Assembly: GCA_016841965.1 (NCBI GenBank)
Contig: JAEANN010000001.1
Span: 62,001 to 126,000, forward strand
Source of the DNA: Candidatus Roseilinea mizusawaensis
GTDB lineage: Bacteria; Chloroflexota; Anaerolineae; J036; Brachytrichaceae
Length of the DNA: 64,000 nt
Direction: 5' to 3'
This document shows, one piece after another, positions 25,696 to 34,691 of the stretch. Numbering within the stretch: position 1 is the stretch's first letter; each line of letters opens with the position of its first letter. A program made the translations under genes and the position numbers. The notes below the pieces were generated by a model. The model did not search any database. It was not told where the DNA came from and saw only the letters and a program-made list of their open reading frames with translations.

Positions 25696-28047
25696 ATGGG
25701 CAACTCATCTCTAACAACTGCCAACGCGCTCTCACCGCGCGAGCGTTTATTGATGGACCCCGGCTGGCGCTTCCACCTGGGCGATCTCGATACAACCGGC
25801 ACTCTGTCCGACGATCCGCACATGCAAACTTATCTGTCGGTGAAGACGGGTATGGCCGGCGGCCCAGCCGGGCCGGACTTTGACGATAGCGCCTGGCGCA
25901 TCGTTGATCTGCCGCACGATTTTGTGGTTGAAGGGGCATTCGATCCGACCCACAACCTGGATCACGGCTACTTGCCGCACGATGTTGGCTGGTATCGCAA
26001 GTCGTTCGATCTGCCGGCGGAAGACCTGGGCAAACGCATCTATCTCGAATTCGACGGCGTATTTCGCAACAGCACCGTGTGGGTCAACGGCTGTATGCTG
26101 GGCACACAACCCAGCGGCTACATCAGCTTCCGCTACGACGTGACCGATGCGCTCAACTACGGCGCAATCAATACCATCGCCGTGCGCGTGGATGCGCGCA
26201 ATTTCGAGGGCTGGTGGTATGAAGGCGGCGGGATCTATCGCCATGTGTGGCTGCTGAAAGTAGACCCGCTGCATGTGACACCGTGGGGAGTGTTTGCGGA
26301 ATGCCGGCCGCTCCGTGACGCCCTGGACACATGGGATGTCATTATTCATACCGAGCTGACCAACGCCACCGACACCGCAGCGCGCTGCGGGATCGAATCG
26401 CTGATTGTCGATGAGCAGGGAAACGCCATCGCCCGCGCCCGCTCATCCAAAGCCCTGCCGGCGAGCACAACCACCGAAGTGACACAGACTGTCAGCGTGG
26501 TCAACCCGCGTTTGTGGTCGGTGGATGCTCCGCATCTGCATCGCGTCATCACCGTCGTGAAGAGCGGCAAAACCGTCACCGATCGCGTGGAGACCACATT
26601 TGGCTTCCGCAGCATTCGCTTCGACGCGAACGAGGGGTTTTTTCTCAACGGTCAACCGCTCAAGATCAAAGGCACGTGCAATCATCAGGATCACGCCGGC
26701 GTGGGCGTGGCGCTGCCCGATCGCCTGCACGCATACCGCATCGAGCGGCTGAAGGAGATGGGCAGCAACGCCTACCGCTGCGCGCACAATCCGCCGGCCC
26801 CCGAACTGCTCGACGCCTGCGACCGGCTCGGCATGTTGGTGATGGATGAAGTGCGCCACATGGATAGCTCGCCACAGGGTCTGTTCGAGCTGGAGTCGAT
26901 GATTCGCCGCGACCGCAATCACCCCAGTGTGATCCTGTGGAGCCTGGGCAACGAAGAACTGATTCAAGCCAGCGACATCGGCGGGCGCATTGTGACAACG
27001 ATGAAACGACTGGCGCGCAAGCTGGACCCAACCCGCCCGGTGACAGTTGCCATGAACGGCGCATGGGGTGGACCGGTCACACAGGCTGTCGATGTGCAGG
27101 GCTGCAACTATAACTTGAGCCTGTATGACAGCTTCCGCGAGCAGAATCCGCACAAGCCGGCCTTGGCCGCCGAACACGCCAGCACGGTGTGCACACGCGG
27201 CATCTATGCCAACGACGTCGATCGCGGCTACGTCAGCGCCTATGATCTGAACCATCCCGAATGGGCGCATCGCGCAGAGGAAGCCTGGAAATCCGTGGCC
27301 GAGCGGCCCTGGATGGCCGGCACGTTCGTTTGGACCGGCTTCGACTATCGCGGCGAACCAACGCCCTATCGCTGGCCATGCATCAGCTCGCACTTTGGCA
27401 TCCTCGATACATGCGGCTTTGCGAAAGACAACTTCTACTATTACCAGGCCTGGTGGAGCGATCGCACCGTGTTACACCTGCTGCCACACTGGAACCGGCC
27501 AGCGCCAGAAGGCGAAATGGTCAACGTGTGGTGCCACAGCAACTGCGACCTGGTGGAGCTGATCGTGAATGGCGTGAGCTACGGCGTGACGCCCATGCCG
27601 CGCAACAGTCACCTGGAATGGCAAGTGCCCTATGCACCAGGCGTCATCGCAGCAAAGGGATACACGGCCGGCAGGCAGGTGGCCTATGTCGAGCGGCGCA
27701 CCACCGGCGAGCCGGCCCGCATTGTCCTGCACCCCGACCGCGAGGCCATCCGCGCCGACGGCCAGGATGTGGCCGTGGTGAACGTGAGCGTGCGCGACAG
27801 CAATGGCCTGGTCGTGCCCACGGCCAACCGGCTGATCCGTTTCAACGTCAGCGGGCCGGGCGCGATTTTGGGGGTGGGCAATGGCGACCCAAGCTGCCAC
27901 GAGCCGGACAAGGCCACGCAGCGTTCGACCTTCAACGGCTGGTGTCAGGCAATCGTGCAGGCGCGGCGTGCGCCGGGCGAGATCGTCATCACTGCCCAAG
28001 CTGAGGGTCTGGAGACGGCAACAGCAGCGATCATGGCCGGCCTGTAA
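25696..28047 (+). CDS. GH2 family glycosidase (beta-galactosidase-like)
   Basis: A 783-residue retaining glycosidase, apparently cytoplasmic since no signal peptide is present. Residues about 15-200 are the sugar-binding jelly roll (WYRKSFDLP, VWVNG, YEGGGIYRHVWL), 200-300 the immunoglobulin-like domain and 300-600 the barrel. The acid/base is Glu420 in WSLGNEE and the nucleophile probably Glu493 in LAAEHAS; FVWTGFDYRGEPTPY follows. The C-terminal part resembles extra beta-sandwich domains of GH2 enzymes. It diverges from the amidohydrolase/RraA pair across 77 bp; GGGAGAG lies just upstream of the ATG. Confidence 0.92.
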   Translation: MGNSSLTTANALSPRERLLMDPGWRFHLGDLDTTGTLSDDPHMQTYLSVKTGMAGGPAGPDFDDSAWRIVDLPHDFVVEGAFDPTHNLDHGYLPHDVGWYRKSFDLPAEDLGKRIYLEFDGVFRNSTVWVNGCMLGTQPSGYISFRYDVTDALNYGAINTIAVRVDARNFEGWWYEGGGIYRHVWLLKVDPLHVTPWGVFAECRPLRDALDTWDVIIHTELTNATDTAARCGIESLIVDEQGNAIARARSSKALPASTTTEVTQTVSVVNPRLWSVDAPHLHRVITVVKSGKTVTDRVETTFGFRSIRFDANEGFFLNGQPLKIKGTCNHQDHAGVGVALPDRLHAYRIERLKEMGSNAYRCAHNPPAPELLDACDRLGMLVMDEVRHMDSSPQGLFELESMIRRDRNHPSVILWSLGNEELIQASDIGGRIVTTMKRLARKLDPTRPVTVAMNGAWGGPVTQAVDVQGCNYNLSLYDSFREQNPHKPALAAEHASTVCTRGIYANDVDRGYVSAYDLNHPEWAHRAEEAWKSVAERPWMAGTFVWTGFDYRGEPTPYRWPCISSHFGILDTCGFAKDNFYYYQAWWSDRTVLHLLPHWNRPAPEGEMVNVWCHSNCDLVELIVNGVSYGVTPMPRNSHLEWQVPYAPGVIAAKGYTAGRQVAYVERRTTGEPARIVLHPDREAIRADGQDVAVVNVSVRDSNGLVVPTANRLIRFNVSGPGAILGVGNGDPSCHEPDKATQRSTFNGWCQAIVQARRAPGEIVITAQAEGLETATAAIMAGL

Positions 28048-28177
28048 GTTTTAGCCAGCCAGTCAGGCCCTCGCCTCGATCGTTGTCTTGCGCTTCCACC
28101 GGCTTAGCCGAAACTGACGTGTTGGTTAAAATCTGCGGCAAATCACGCATCAAACCCACAACTCGTCAGGAGGAGCA

Positions 28178-29242
28178 ATGGCAAGACAGGTAGGCCGGCT
28201 GGATTGGTTCGGCGCGTATGGCTTCATCTATCACCTGAATGGCAGGCTGGCTGCGCGCGTAGACCGCTCGGCTTTGGATGGCGCTGCAAGCGGCCGTGCG
28301 CTGCATGGGTCGATGGTTGCCTTTGCTGCGTCACGCGTGCCGGGCCACACACACCCATTGGCTCACAACGTGAAGCTGCTCGCAGACGAAAACGACCCGG
28401 CGCTGTTGCGCACCTGTTTCGAGAGCCAGAACAAAGACATCTGGTCGCTTGTCGCCACACGCTATCTGTCCGGCATGCCGGAGCAACAAGCACTCCAAAT
28501 CATCCGCGCCAAGTTGACAGAGATCGATGATCCACTCCTGTTGCTTTATCGCATCCCGCCGCGCGTGTTGCTATTGCCAGAGGCGCGCGATGTGCGCGAA
28601 CGGTTTCCCGTCGAAGACCGGCTGACGCTGTACCAGTCGTTCCTAGATCTCGGCCCATTCCGGGATGAGATCATGGAGTGCCTGTCACATGCGCCATCGC
28701 ACCGGTACGACCGACTGTGGCGCCGGCTGCTGGCCGACGAACACGATATGGAGCGCCTGCGCGCGCACTTTCTGAGCGCCAATCCATCCGAGTGGCAGGC
28801 AGTCGCATCGCGCTACCTGGCTGCTCTGTCGCCGCAGGAAGCGCTGACCGCCATTCGTCTCAAGCTGGAGACGGTGCGCAAAGCTTCCATCCTGCTGCCA
28901 CACGTGCCGGCGGCTGTGCTCAGACTGCCCGATGCGCGCGACGTGCGCCTCGGCATGCCGGCCGGCAAGCGCCTGAGACTCCTCAGCACTTTCGAGAATC
29001 TGGATGCGCACGTGGACGAAATCAGCGAGACGCTGGCTAAGGCTTCGGCCAACTCCGTAGCTGAGTTCTGGAAACAGGTCGCCGACCGTATGACGCCGGG
29101 CAGCGCACTGTTCAAGATGATGCCGGCTCAAGCGCCTGCCTCAGCCTCTTCAGCCTTAGAAGAGGCTTCATCATCCACAGTGGCCGAATCAGAAGCCGGG
29201 GCGAACGATCAGTTACTTCGGCAATTGCTGCCGGGCGACTGA
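28178..29242 (+). CDS. Cold-shock-like domain protein with duplicated 117-residue helical domain
   Basis: A 354-residue protein. Residues 5-68 read like a cold-shock OB fold: GRLDWFGAYGFIY, ARVDRSAL and AHNVKLL occupy the positions of the GxVKWF, VHxSA and ANV segments of cold-shock proteins. Residues 70-186 and 187-303 are a tandem duplication with no gap: DEND/DEHD, VATRYL/VASRYL, LPEARDVR/LPDARDVR and DEIMECL/DEISETL all lie exactly 117 residues apart. I count about 46 identities. A low-complexity Ala/Ser tail follows. AGGAGGAG precedes the ATG. I know no named family for the repeat; nucleic-acid binding is inferred from the first domain only. Confidence 0.8.
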   Translation: MARQVGRLDWFGAYGFIYHLNGRLAARVDRSALDGAASGRALHGSMVAFAASRVPGHTHPLAHNVKLLADENDPALLRTCFESQNKDIWSLVATRYLSGMPEQQALQIIRAKLTEIDDPLLLLYRIPPRVLLLPEARDVRERFPVEDRLTLYQSFLDLGPFRDEIMECLSHAPSHRYDRLWRRLLADEHDMERLRAHFLSANPSEWQAVASRYLAALSPQEALTAIRLKLETVRKASILLPHVPAAVLRLPDARDVRLGMPAGKRLRLLSTFENLDAHVDEISETLAKASANSVAEFWKQVADRMTPGSALFKMMPAQAPASASSALEEASSSTVAESEAGANDQLLRQLLPGD

Positions 29243-29273
29243 AAGAGTGCTTTGGGCAGCCATAAGATAACTG

Positions 29274-31367
29274 TCAGGGAACGGACGGCGGTGACAATAC
29301 CGTCAAATCCACCCATTCCGCGGGCTGCGCGGCGGGATCTGTCCACACCATTAACCGCCGGCCATTTTCGCGTCGGTAGATGCCCACCCGCAGCGTGTCG
29401 CCGGGCTGGTAGCCAGCCGGCACAATGATAGCGTGCGCATCGACAATCACATCGCCCGCGCGCCAGGCCGGCATGGGCAAATATCCTTCGGCCGGGCTGC
29501 TGTCGTGCTGCGCAATCAGTTGACCATCGCGCATCCAGTGCGCGAACACCGCCAGGTCTTCAGGCACAGGCTCCAGGGCGCTCCAACGCATAGTGACGGT
29601 ATAAACATTGTTCAGCGGCCCGCCTGGCAGCGACACCTGCGCGCTGCGCAACACAATCCCCTGCTCGAAAGTAGCCAGGCGCACATCATCTGACGTTGGC
29701 GCGGCCTGCACGGCGATGAAAGCGCGGCGCGGGGCCGGGTCGAGGTCTCCTTGCGCCAGCGGGCCGACCTGGACGGAAAGCTCGGCATTAGCGGGCAACG
29801 CTTCGCGCAAGGCAGCCCAATCGTGATTGGGGTCGACCAGCAACAACACAGCCGCCTCGTTGGCCGGCGCAACGGGCAGCGCGTCGGGCGCAACGCGGGT
29901 GACCAGGCCGGCCTCCACCGCCGGCGATAGAAACCGCAAGGCCGGATTATTCGCCAGCAAACGGTCATCGATCCACACTGTTGCAGCCCCGTGCGCTTCA
30001 GCAAACGCATTGACTGCGCGGGCCAGTTGCACATGGTGGTCTTCCAGCCAATAGGCAGTCATGGGATGACGCGCATAGACGCTGAAGTAATCATTGGCCG
30101 TGTTGACCCCGCTGAGAATCAGGGCCAGCGTCGCCACCAATGCCGGCGGACTGACTGCGCGCTGCAACGAGCCGGGGTAGACGTTCAGCACACCGCGCCG
30201 CGACAGCCAGGCCAGCACAGCCTCTAACCCCACCGCAGCCAGCAGGCAGATGGCCGGCAGCGCGCCGATCGCGCGCAGATAGTGCGGCGTGTCCTCGGCC
30301 ACAATTGTGGGGGCCAGAAATACGATCAGCCAGAGCAACACAAAGCTTGCAGCGTGCGGGCCGGCGCCCGACAGCGCCAGGGTTGCGACCGGCTTTGTCC
30401 GCGTCGCCAATTCGCCTCGCACTGCGCGCCACAGGCACACACCCACGCCGATGAAGAATGCCGCCGCCAACCAATCGGCATAGACCGGGCGCAGTGACAG
30501 GTTGTGCCGCCAGATGCGGTCACCCTGATAAGCAACCATGCCGGCTGCTTTGAGCAGATTGTCAAACAATGTGCCGACCAGGTCGCCTTGGTTGATCTGT
30601 GGGTTCAGGATAGACACCTGGCCGGCGCGGGCAAAGTACAAGTCAGGATGGCGCAGCAACCACAGCGCGAGCGGCGCCAGAGTCAACACTGCGCCGGCCA
30701 GCAAACCCAGCCAGGTGACGCGCGGCAGGCGCAGGCAGTTGCGCATTGAGGGCACAAGCGCGACAAGCGCCACAAAGCTGATGAGCAGAACGGCAATCAG
30801 TTGACCGGAGGTGTAGGTGTAGAAGGTTAATCCGAAAGCCGCGCCGGCCAGCAGCGCCAGCCAGGGCCGGCCGGCGCGCGGATCGCGCAGCAGGGCAAAG
30901 AACAACGCGCTGAACACACATAGCCAGAAAGGCAGCAAAATGGCGCGGAAGGCCACCCGGCTGATGGCAAGATGCCAGAAAGTCACAGCCAAAATAGCCG
31001 CACCCAGCACCCCGATACGATGCGAGAACAACGACCGCCCCGCAGCGTAGATGGCAATCAGCGTAGCAACGCCGATGAGGGCAGAGACGATGCGCAGTGC
31101 TTCGGGCGTGCGGCCCAGTAGGGCGATGGCCGGCGCGAGGAGATACATGAACATGCCCTCACGCCCATTGTTTGCGGCGAAATAAAGCGCCAATTCACCG
31201 CGTGTGACACTCAGGGCGTCGAGACCGTAAAATGCCTCATCGCGGTACAGACCGGGGGGCAAGTCGCCGATATGGATGAGGCGCAGAAACGCGCCGGCGA
31301 GGACGACGAGTAACAGAGGCAACCAGTCGCGCCAATGCGCCGGCCAGCGTCGAAGATGAGCAGACAT
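29274..31367 (-). CDS. PMT/ArnT-like membrane glycosyltransferase
   Basis: A 697-residue integral membrane glycosyltransferase using a lipid-linked sugar donor. After a short basic N-terminus there are about 10-12 hydrophobic helices, with the first-loop acidic motif LYRDEAFYGLDA typical of the GT-C superfamily. A soluble C-terminal part (about 480-697) is probably external. I chose ATG 31367, since the frame upstream of it is the antisense-in-phase reading of the tRNA-His gene and is not coding. The acceptor may be a protein or a cell-surface glycan. Confidence 0.85.
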   Translation of the reverse strand: MSAHLRRWPAHWRDWLPLLLVVLAGAFLRLIHIGDLPPGLYRDEAFYGLDALSVTRGELALYFAANNGREGMFMYLLAPAIALLGRTPEALRIVSALIGVATLIAIYAAGRSLFSHRIGVLGAAILAVTFWHLAISRVAFRAILLPFWLCVFSALFFALLRDPRAGRPWLALLAGAAFGLTFYTYTSGQLIAVLLISFVALVALVPSMRNCLRLPRVTWLGLLAGAVLTLAPLALWLLRHPDLYFARAGQVSILNPQINQGDLVGTLFDNLLKAAGMVAYQGDRIWRHNLSLRPVYADWLAAAFFIGVGVCLWRAVRGELATRTKPVATLALSGAGPHAASFVLLWLIVFLAPTIVAEDTPHYLRAIGALPAICLLAAVGLEAVLAWLSRRGVLNVYPGSLQRAVSPPALVATLALILSGVNTANDYFSVYARHPMTAYWLEDHHVQLARAVNAFAEAHGAATVWIDDRLLANNPALRFLSPAVEAGLVTRVAPDALPVAPANEAAVLLLVDPNHDWAALREALPANAELSVQVGPLAQGDLDPAPRRAFIAVQAAPTSDDVRLATFEQGIVLRSAQVSLPGGPLNNVYTVTMRWSALEPVPEDLAVFAHWMRDGQLIAQHDSSPAEGYLPMPAWRAGDVIVDAHAIIVPAGYQPGDTLRVGIYRRENGRRLMVWTDPAAQPAEWVDLTVLSPPSVP

Positions 31368-31390
31368 GCGCGCAGAAGTGGGAGTATTCA

Positions 31391-31464
31391 GGTGCCCTAC
31401 GGGTCTCGAACCCGTAACCTCTTGAGCCACAGTCAAGCGCTCTGCCAATTGAGCTAAGGGCACC
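31391..31464 (-). tRNA. tRNA-His (anticodon GTG)
   Basis: On the minus strand the cloverleaf is complete: acceptor GTGCCCT pairs with AGGGCAC, D-arm GCTC/GAGC, anticodon stem CTTGA/TCAAG around loop CTGTGGC (anticodon GTG), and T-arm ACGGG/CCCGT. The extra 5' G (G-1) opposite C73, the identity mark of tRNA-His, is encoded. CCA is not encoded. Confidence 0.97.
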
Positions 31465-31527
31465 ACGGTCGTCGGCGTGTCTATCGCGTCTATGAGGACG
31501 CAAGCACACCGCTCGCAGGGCGCGAGT

Positions 31528-31989
31528 TTACCACACTTCCTTTTCCATGATCAGGCCATCTTCACCATCGTGATAATAGCCGTAGCTGGTTGTTACCCAG
31601 CGATAGCCGCAGCGTGTGTATAGACTGATCGCGCGCGTGTTGCTGCGCCGCACTGTAAGTTTGACGCAGGGCGCTTTCAGGTGTTGCTCGGCCGTCAACA
31701 GAAGTGCCCGGCCAATTCCCTGCCCCCAGAATTCTGGCAAGACACCAATGGTGATGATCCAGGCATGGCCGGCCCGTGGCCGGCACTCAGCAGCAACAAA
31801 GCCGACCAGCACGCCGCCCGCTACAGCTTTTAGCCGTAGCACGGCCGGGCTTAGCATCAGACTGAGCAGCGTCAGCACATCGTAGGCATCTTTGGAAAAG
31901 CACACCCGTTCCAGCCGGTGTATGGCTGGTAGATCAACCAGGCGTACCGGGTCGATCCTGAATGGCTGATCGGCAAGTGCGGCGTTCAT
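31528..31989 (-). CDS. GNAT acetyltransferase, RimI-like
   Basis: A 153-residue N-acetyltransferase. The acetyl-CoA loop VLPEFWGQGIGRALL is clear, followed by LTVRRSNTRAISLYTRCGY, as in ribosomal-protein S18 alanine acetyltransferase RimI. The YeaZ/TsaB and TsaD genes often found beside rimI are absent here, so the substrate is not assured. It sits between tRNA-His and the slipin gene. Confidence 0.87.
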   Translation of the reverse strand: MNAALADQPFRIDPVRLVDLPAIHRLERVCFSKDAYDVLTLLSLMLSPAVLRLKAVAGGVLVGFVAAECRPRAGHAWIITIGVLPEFWGQGIGRALLLTAEQHLKAPCVKLTVRRSNTRAISLYTRCGYRWVTTSYGYYHDGEDGLIMEKEVW

Positions 31990-32068
31990 AGTCAGCGCGT
32001 TCTGCGCTGGTCAGCGGGCAGAGCCGAGAGCCCCGAAAAGACTCTCGGCTTCTATTGCGCGCATTCAC

Positions 32069-33001
32069 TCAGGCTTTCTTCTCACCGTCAGGCGCGCCGG
32101 CGCTGATACTCAGCGACCCACCTTTCAACAACGACGTGAACTCGAGCGGGAAAATGTACTTGGTCGATGGACTGGCGCCCAACGCCTTCAACGCATCGAG
32201 ATATTGCAGCGTCATCGTGTTGGTATCGACGCCCTTGGCCGCCGCGTAGATTTCCTCCAGCGCCGTGCGGAAGCCTTCGGCGCGCAGCGCCTGCGCCATC
32301 TTCTGGCCTTCGGCCTCCAGGATTGTCGATTGCTTGAGGCCCTCTGCTTTCAGAATCGCGGCCTGCTTCTCGCCTTGCGCAATAGCAATAGCCGACTCGC
32401 GCTTGCCGTCGGCTTCGATAATCAACGCCCGGCGGGTGCGTTCGGCGCTCAACTGACGGTTCATCGCCTCTTGCACATCGCGTGGTGGGATGATCTCACG
32501 GATTTCGACCGCCGTCACCTTGACACCCCATCGCTCGGTTACTTCGTCCAGTTTGGTGCGCAGGACTGTGTTGATACGCTCGCGTTGCGCCAGTACATCA
32601 TCGAGCGTGATATCGCCGATGACAGCGCGCAGGGTGGTTGTCGCAATACCCTGTGATGCCGCTGCAAAGTTGCCAACCTGCAGCACGCTGCGCTGCGGGT
32701 CTACCACCTTCCAATAGATCAGGAAGTCCACGCTGATCGGCGCGTTGTCTTTGGTGATGGCCGTTTGCTGCGGCACTTCCATGAACTGTTCGCGCAAATC
32801 CACCTTCACAGCGGTGTCGATGAACGGCAACAAGATCACCAGGCCGGGGCCTTTCTCGCCAATGCAGCGTCCCAGCCGGAAGATGACCAACCGCTCGTAA
32901 TCGCGTACGATGCGGATGATCGATCCGAAAACACCCAGCACTACGAACAAGACGACCAGGGCCAGGAACCCAAGCACGATCAAACTAAAAATGGCATCCA
33001 T
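32069..33001 (-). CDS. SPFH/Band 7 protein (slipin/stomatin)
   Basis: A 310-residue membrane scaffold protein. Residues 1-28 form one membrane helix, followed by the SPFH domain (RDYERLVIFRLGR, GPGLVILLPFIDTAVKVDLR) to about 190. A coiled coil rich in EGQK/AEG units runs to about 260. It assembles in membrane microdomains. It directly follows an NfeD gene (25 bp), the usual partner of slipins, and sits downstream of a PspA gene, so it is probably part of an envelope-protection operon. Confidence 0.93.
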   Translation of the reverse strand: MDAIFSLIVLGFLALVVLFVVLGVFGSIIRIVRDYERLVIFRLGRCIGEKGPGLVILLPFIDTAVKVDLREQFMEVPQQTAITKDNAPISVDFLIYWKVVDPQRSVLQVGNFAAASQGIATTTLRAVIGDITLDDVLAQRERINTVLRTKLDEVTERWGVKVTAVEIREIIPPRDVQEAMNRQLSAERTRRALIIEADGKRESAIAIAQGEKQAAILKAEGLKQSTILEAEGQKMAQALRAEGFRTALEEIYAAAKGVDTNTMTLQYLDALKALGASPSTKYIFPLEFTSLLKGGSLSISAGAPDGEKKA

Positions 33002-33026
33002 TTGTTCTCGAACTCCTTCTCTATCT

Positions 33027-33692
33027 CTATTCTATTGACGGAACATCCGGACGGGCGTTGTGATCGCCGGCGTCTACTTGTCTGACTCTCAGTGTCAGCC
33101 CTTCGATCCCTTCCACCACCACCGTTGCGCCGGCCGCAATCGGCCCGGCCGAGGTTACAGTCCACAATTCTCCGTTGATCTGGGCGGTGCCAATCATGCG
33201 ATTGGGTGCCACAAGCGGCGTGCGGATGATCCCGATAGCGCCGACAACTGTGCGGGGATCAACCCGCGATGGCTGGCGCATCGCTCGAATCACGCGGTTG
33301 GCGGCAAAGCCGAAAAACGCCAAAGAACCTACAGCCGACGCAGCAACCAGCCACAACGAAACACGCGCCGCCTGCTCGGTGACCTGAAACAAAAACACCG
33401 AGCCGATTGCCAGCGCCACAGCGCCACCTACCGCTACGGCCCAGGTCTGCAACTTCAAATCCAGGATGAGCAAACCAAAACCGGCCAATATCAAAACCAG
33501 CCCGGCCCAGTTGACCGGCAGACGAACCAGGCCGATGAAGGCCAGCACCAGGCACAGGCCGGCTGCAATCTCAGCAAAGCCGGTTCCGGGCGCCCCAGAT
33601 GCCACCACCAGCGAGAGCAGCCCCAGAATCAGCAGGATGTAGGCGACATCGGGATTGGCGATTGTGTTGAAGATAGCCTGACCAATATCCAT
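33027..33692 (-). CDS. NfeD-family membrane protein
   Basis: A 221-residue protein with about four membrane helices (residues 10-140) and a C-terminal OB-fold domain (about 150-215: GAIGIIRTPL, GTAQINGELWTV, VVVEGIEGLTLRVRQV). The N-terminal ClpP-like protease domain of long NfeD proteins is absent, so this is the short form. Such proteins pair with SPFH proteins in membrane quality control. It is translated just before slipin in the same operon. Confidence 0.9.
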   Translation of the reverse strand: MDIGQAIFNTIANPDVAYILLILGLLSLVVASGAPGTGFAEIAAGLCLVLAFIGLVRLPVNWAGLVLILAGFGLLILDLKLQTWAVAVGGAVALAIGSVFLFQVTEQAARVSLWLVAASAVGSLAFFGFAANRVIRAMRQPSRVDPRTVVGAIGIIRTPLVAPNRMIGTAQINGELWTVTSAGPIAAGATVVVEGIEGLTLRVRQVDAGDHNARPDVPSIE

Positions 33693-33749
33693 GGCTGCGC
33701 TTGGGATGGGGGGCTGGGTGCAACCCCCGATGAGCGGAGCCGCGGGAAC

Positions 33750-34580
33750 TCAGGGCCTGGGACTTGATTGCGCGGCAACCTGCTGGTCGCCGTACACCTC
33801 TTCGATCGACGCAAGCACATCTTGCAGCGAATTGACCTGGTCAACGATGCTGTCGCGCAGTCGCTGTGTCCTGGGACTGTTGACGTCGCGCGCGTCGATC
33901 AGCAGCATCTGCGAGTACACCGTGCCCAGCGCAGTCAGCGTATTCTCAATCTGAAGCTCGGCGCGGTTCATTGTGTCGGCCAGTTTCTCCAGCGACGCCA
34001 CTTGGGCCTGCCGGCGCGCAATGGTGTCACGAATTTCGGCCTGGATGGCCGGGTCGCTCTCACGAGCCAGCCGCTCGTGCAACTGACGGATCGACTGCTC
34101 GGCGACTTTGCGGTCGTTCGCCAGAAAGGTGTCGCTGCGATAAGCATCCAGGCGGCGCGCCAACGCATAGATGCGACCGACCCACTCCTGCACCTGATCG
34201 GCCACATCCTGCAGCCGAAGGCGCAAGGCGGAATCTGCCGTCTTGTTCATCGCGCTGTCGATGCGCTCGCGGTAGGCGATGGCCTGGCCAACCATCGCAC
34301 GCAGATGGGCATCTTTCAACGCGCTTACGTTGAACTGCTCGCGGAAGATCTGTGAGGCGGCCTGCGCGTTGGCCTCGCGGTTAGCCAGCCCGGCCCCAAC
34401 TACAACCAGCCAGATGGGCGTTAGCGCAACCAACCATGCTACGGGTGGAGCATCGACCAGCGGGACACGCACCCCCAGCCCAACCAGCAAAATGGCCGCT
34501 GCAATCACGAATGCGCTTGCCGGGCTGAGAATCGCATTCTGAACCATGGTCCAGAATGCCCGCTGCTTCAGATCGCCCAT
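33750..34580 (-). CDS. Membrane-anchored coiled-coil protein, unknown
   Basis: A 276-residue protein with two hydrophobic segments (about 18-65) and a long alpha-helical, probably coiled-coil region from about 75 to 265, rich in Ala, Gln, Arg and Glu. It lies between pspA and nfeD in one operon, so it is a plausible membrane partner of PspA. I do not recognise a named domain. Confidence 0.75.
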   Translation of the reverse strand: MGDLKQRAFWTMVQNAILSPASAFVIAAAILLVGLGVRVPLVDAPPVAWLVALTPIWLVVVGAGLANREANAQAASQIFREQFNVSALKDAHLRAMVGQAIAYRERIDSAMNKTADSALRLRLQDVADQVQEWVGRIYALARRLDAYRSDTFLANDRKVAEQSIRQLHERLARESDPAIQAEIRDTIARRQAQVASLEKLADTMNRAELQIENTLTALGTVYSQMLLIDARDVNSPRTQRLRDSIVDQVNSLQDVLASIEEVYGDQQVAAQSSPRP

Positions 34581-34654
34581 GGTGTTGGCTCAGGACTACG
34601 AGCTTTGGAACTGGCGCCAACGCGCGTCACACGCAGTTCATGCGCCATGCGTCA

Positions 34655-34682
34655 CAATCGCAAATCCAAAATCGAACATTCG
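34655..34682. repeat. Heptamer array between pspA and its neighbour
   Basis: Four 7-bp units (CAATCGC, AAATCCA, AAATCGA, ACATTCG) lie in the 111-bp gap. Confidence 0.7.
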
Positions 34683-34691
34683 CGCTCGGGC

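Noticed and set aside
31368-31466. N-terminal extension of the membrane glycosyltransferase
   Set aside because: It is a reading of the tRNA-His gene (peptide of the type MVPLAQLAERLTVAQ), a known false start.
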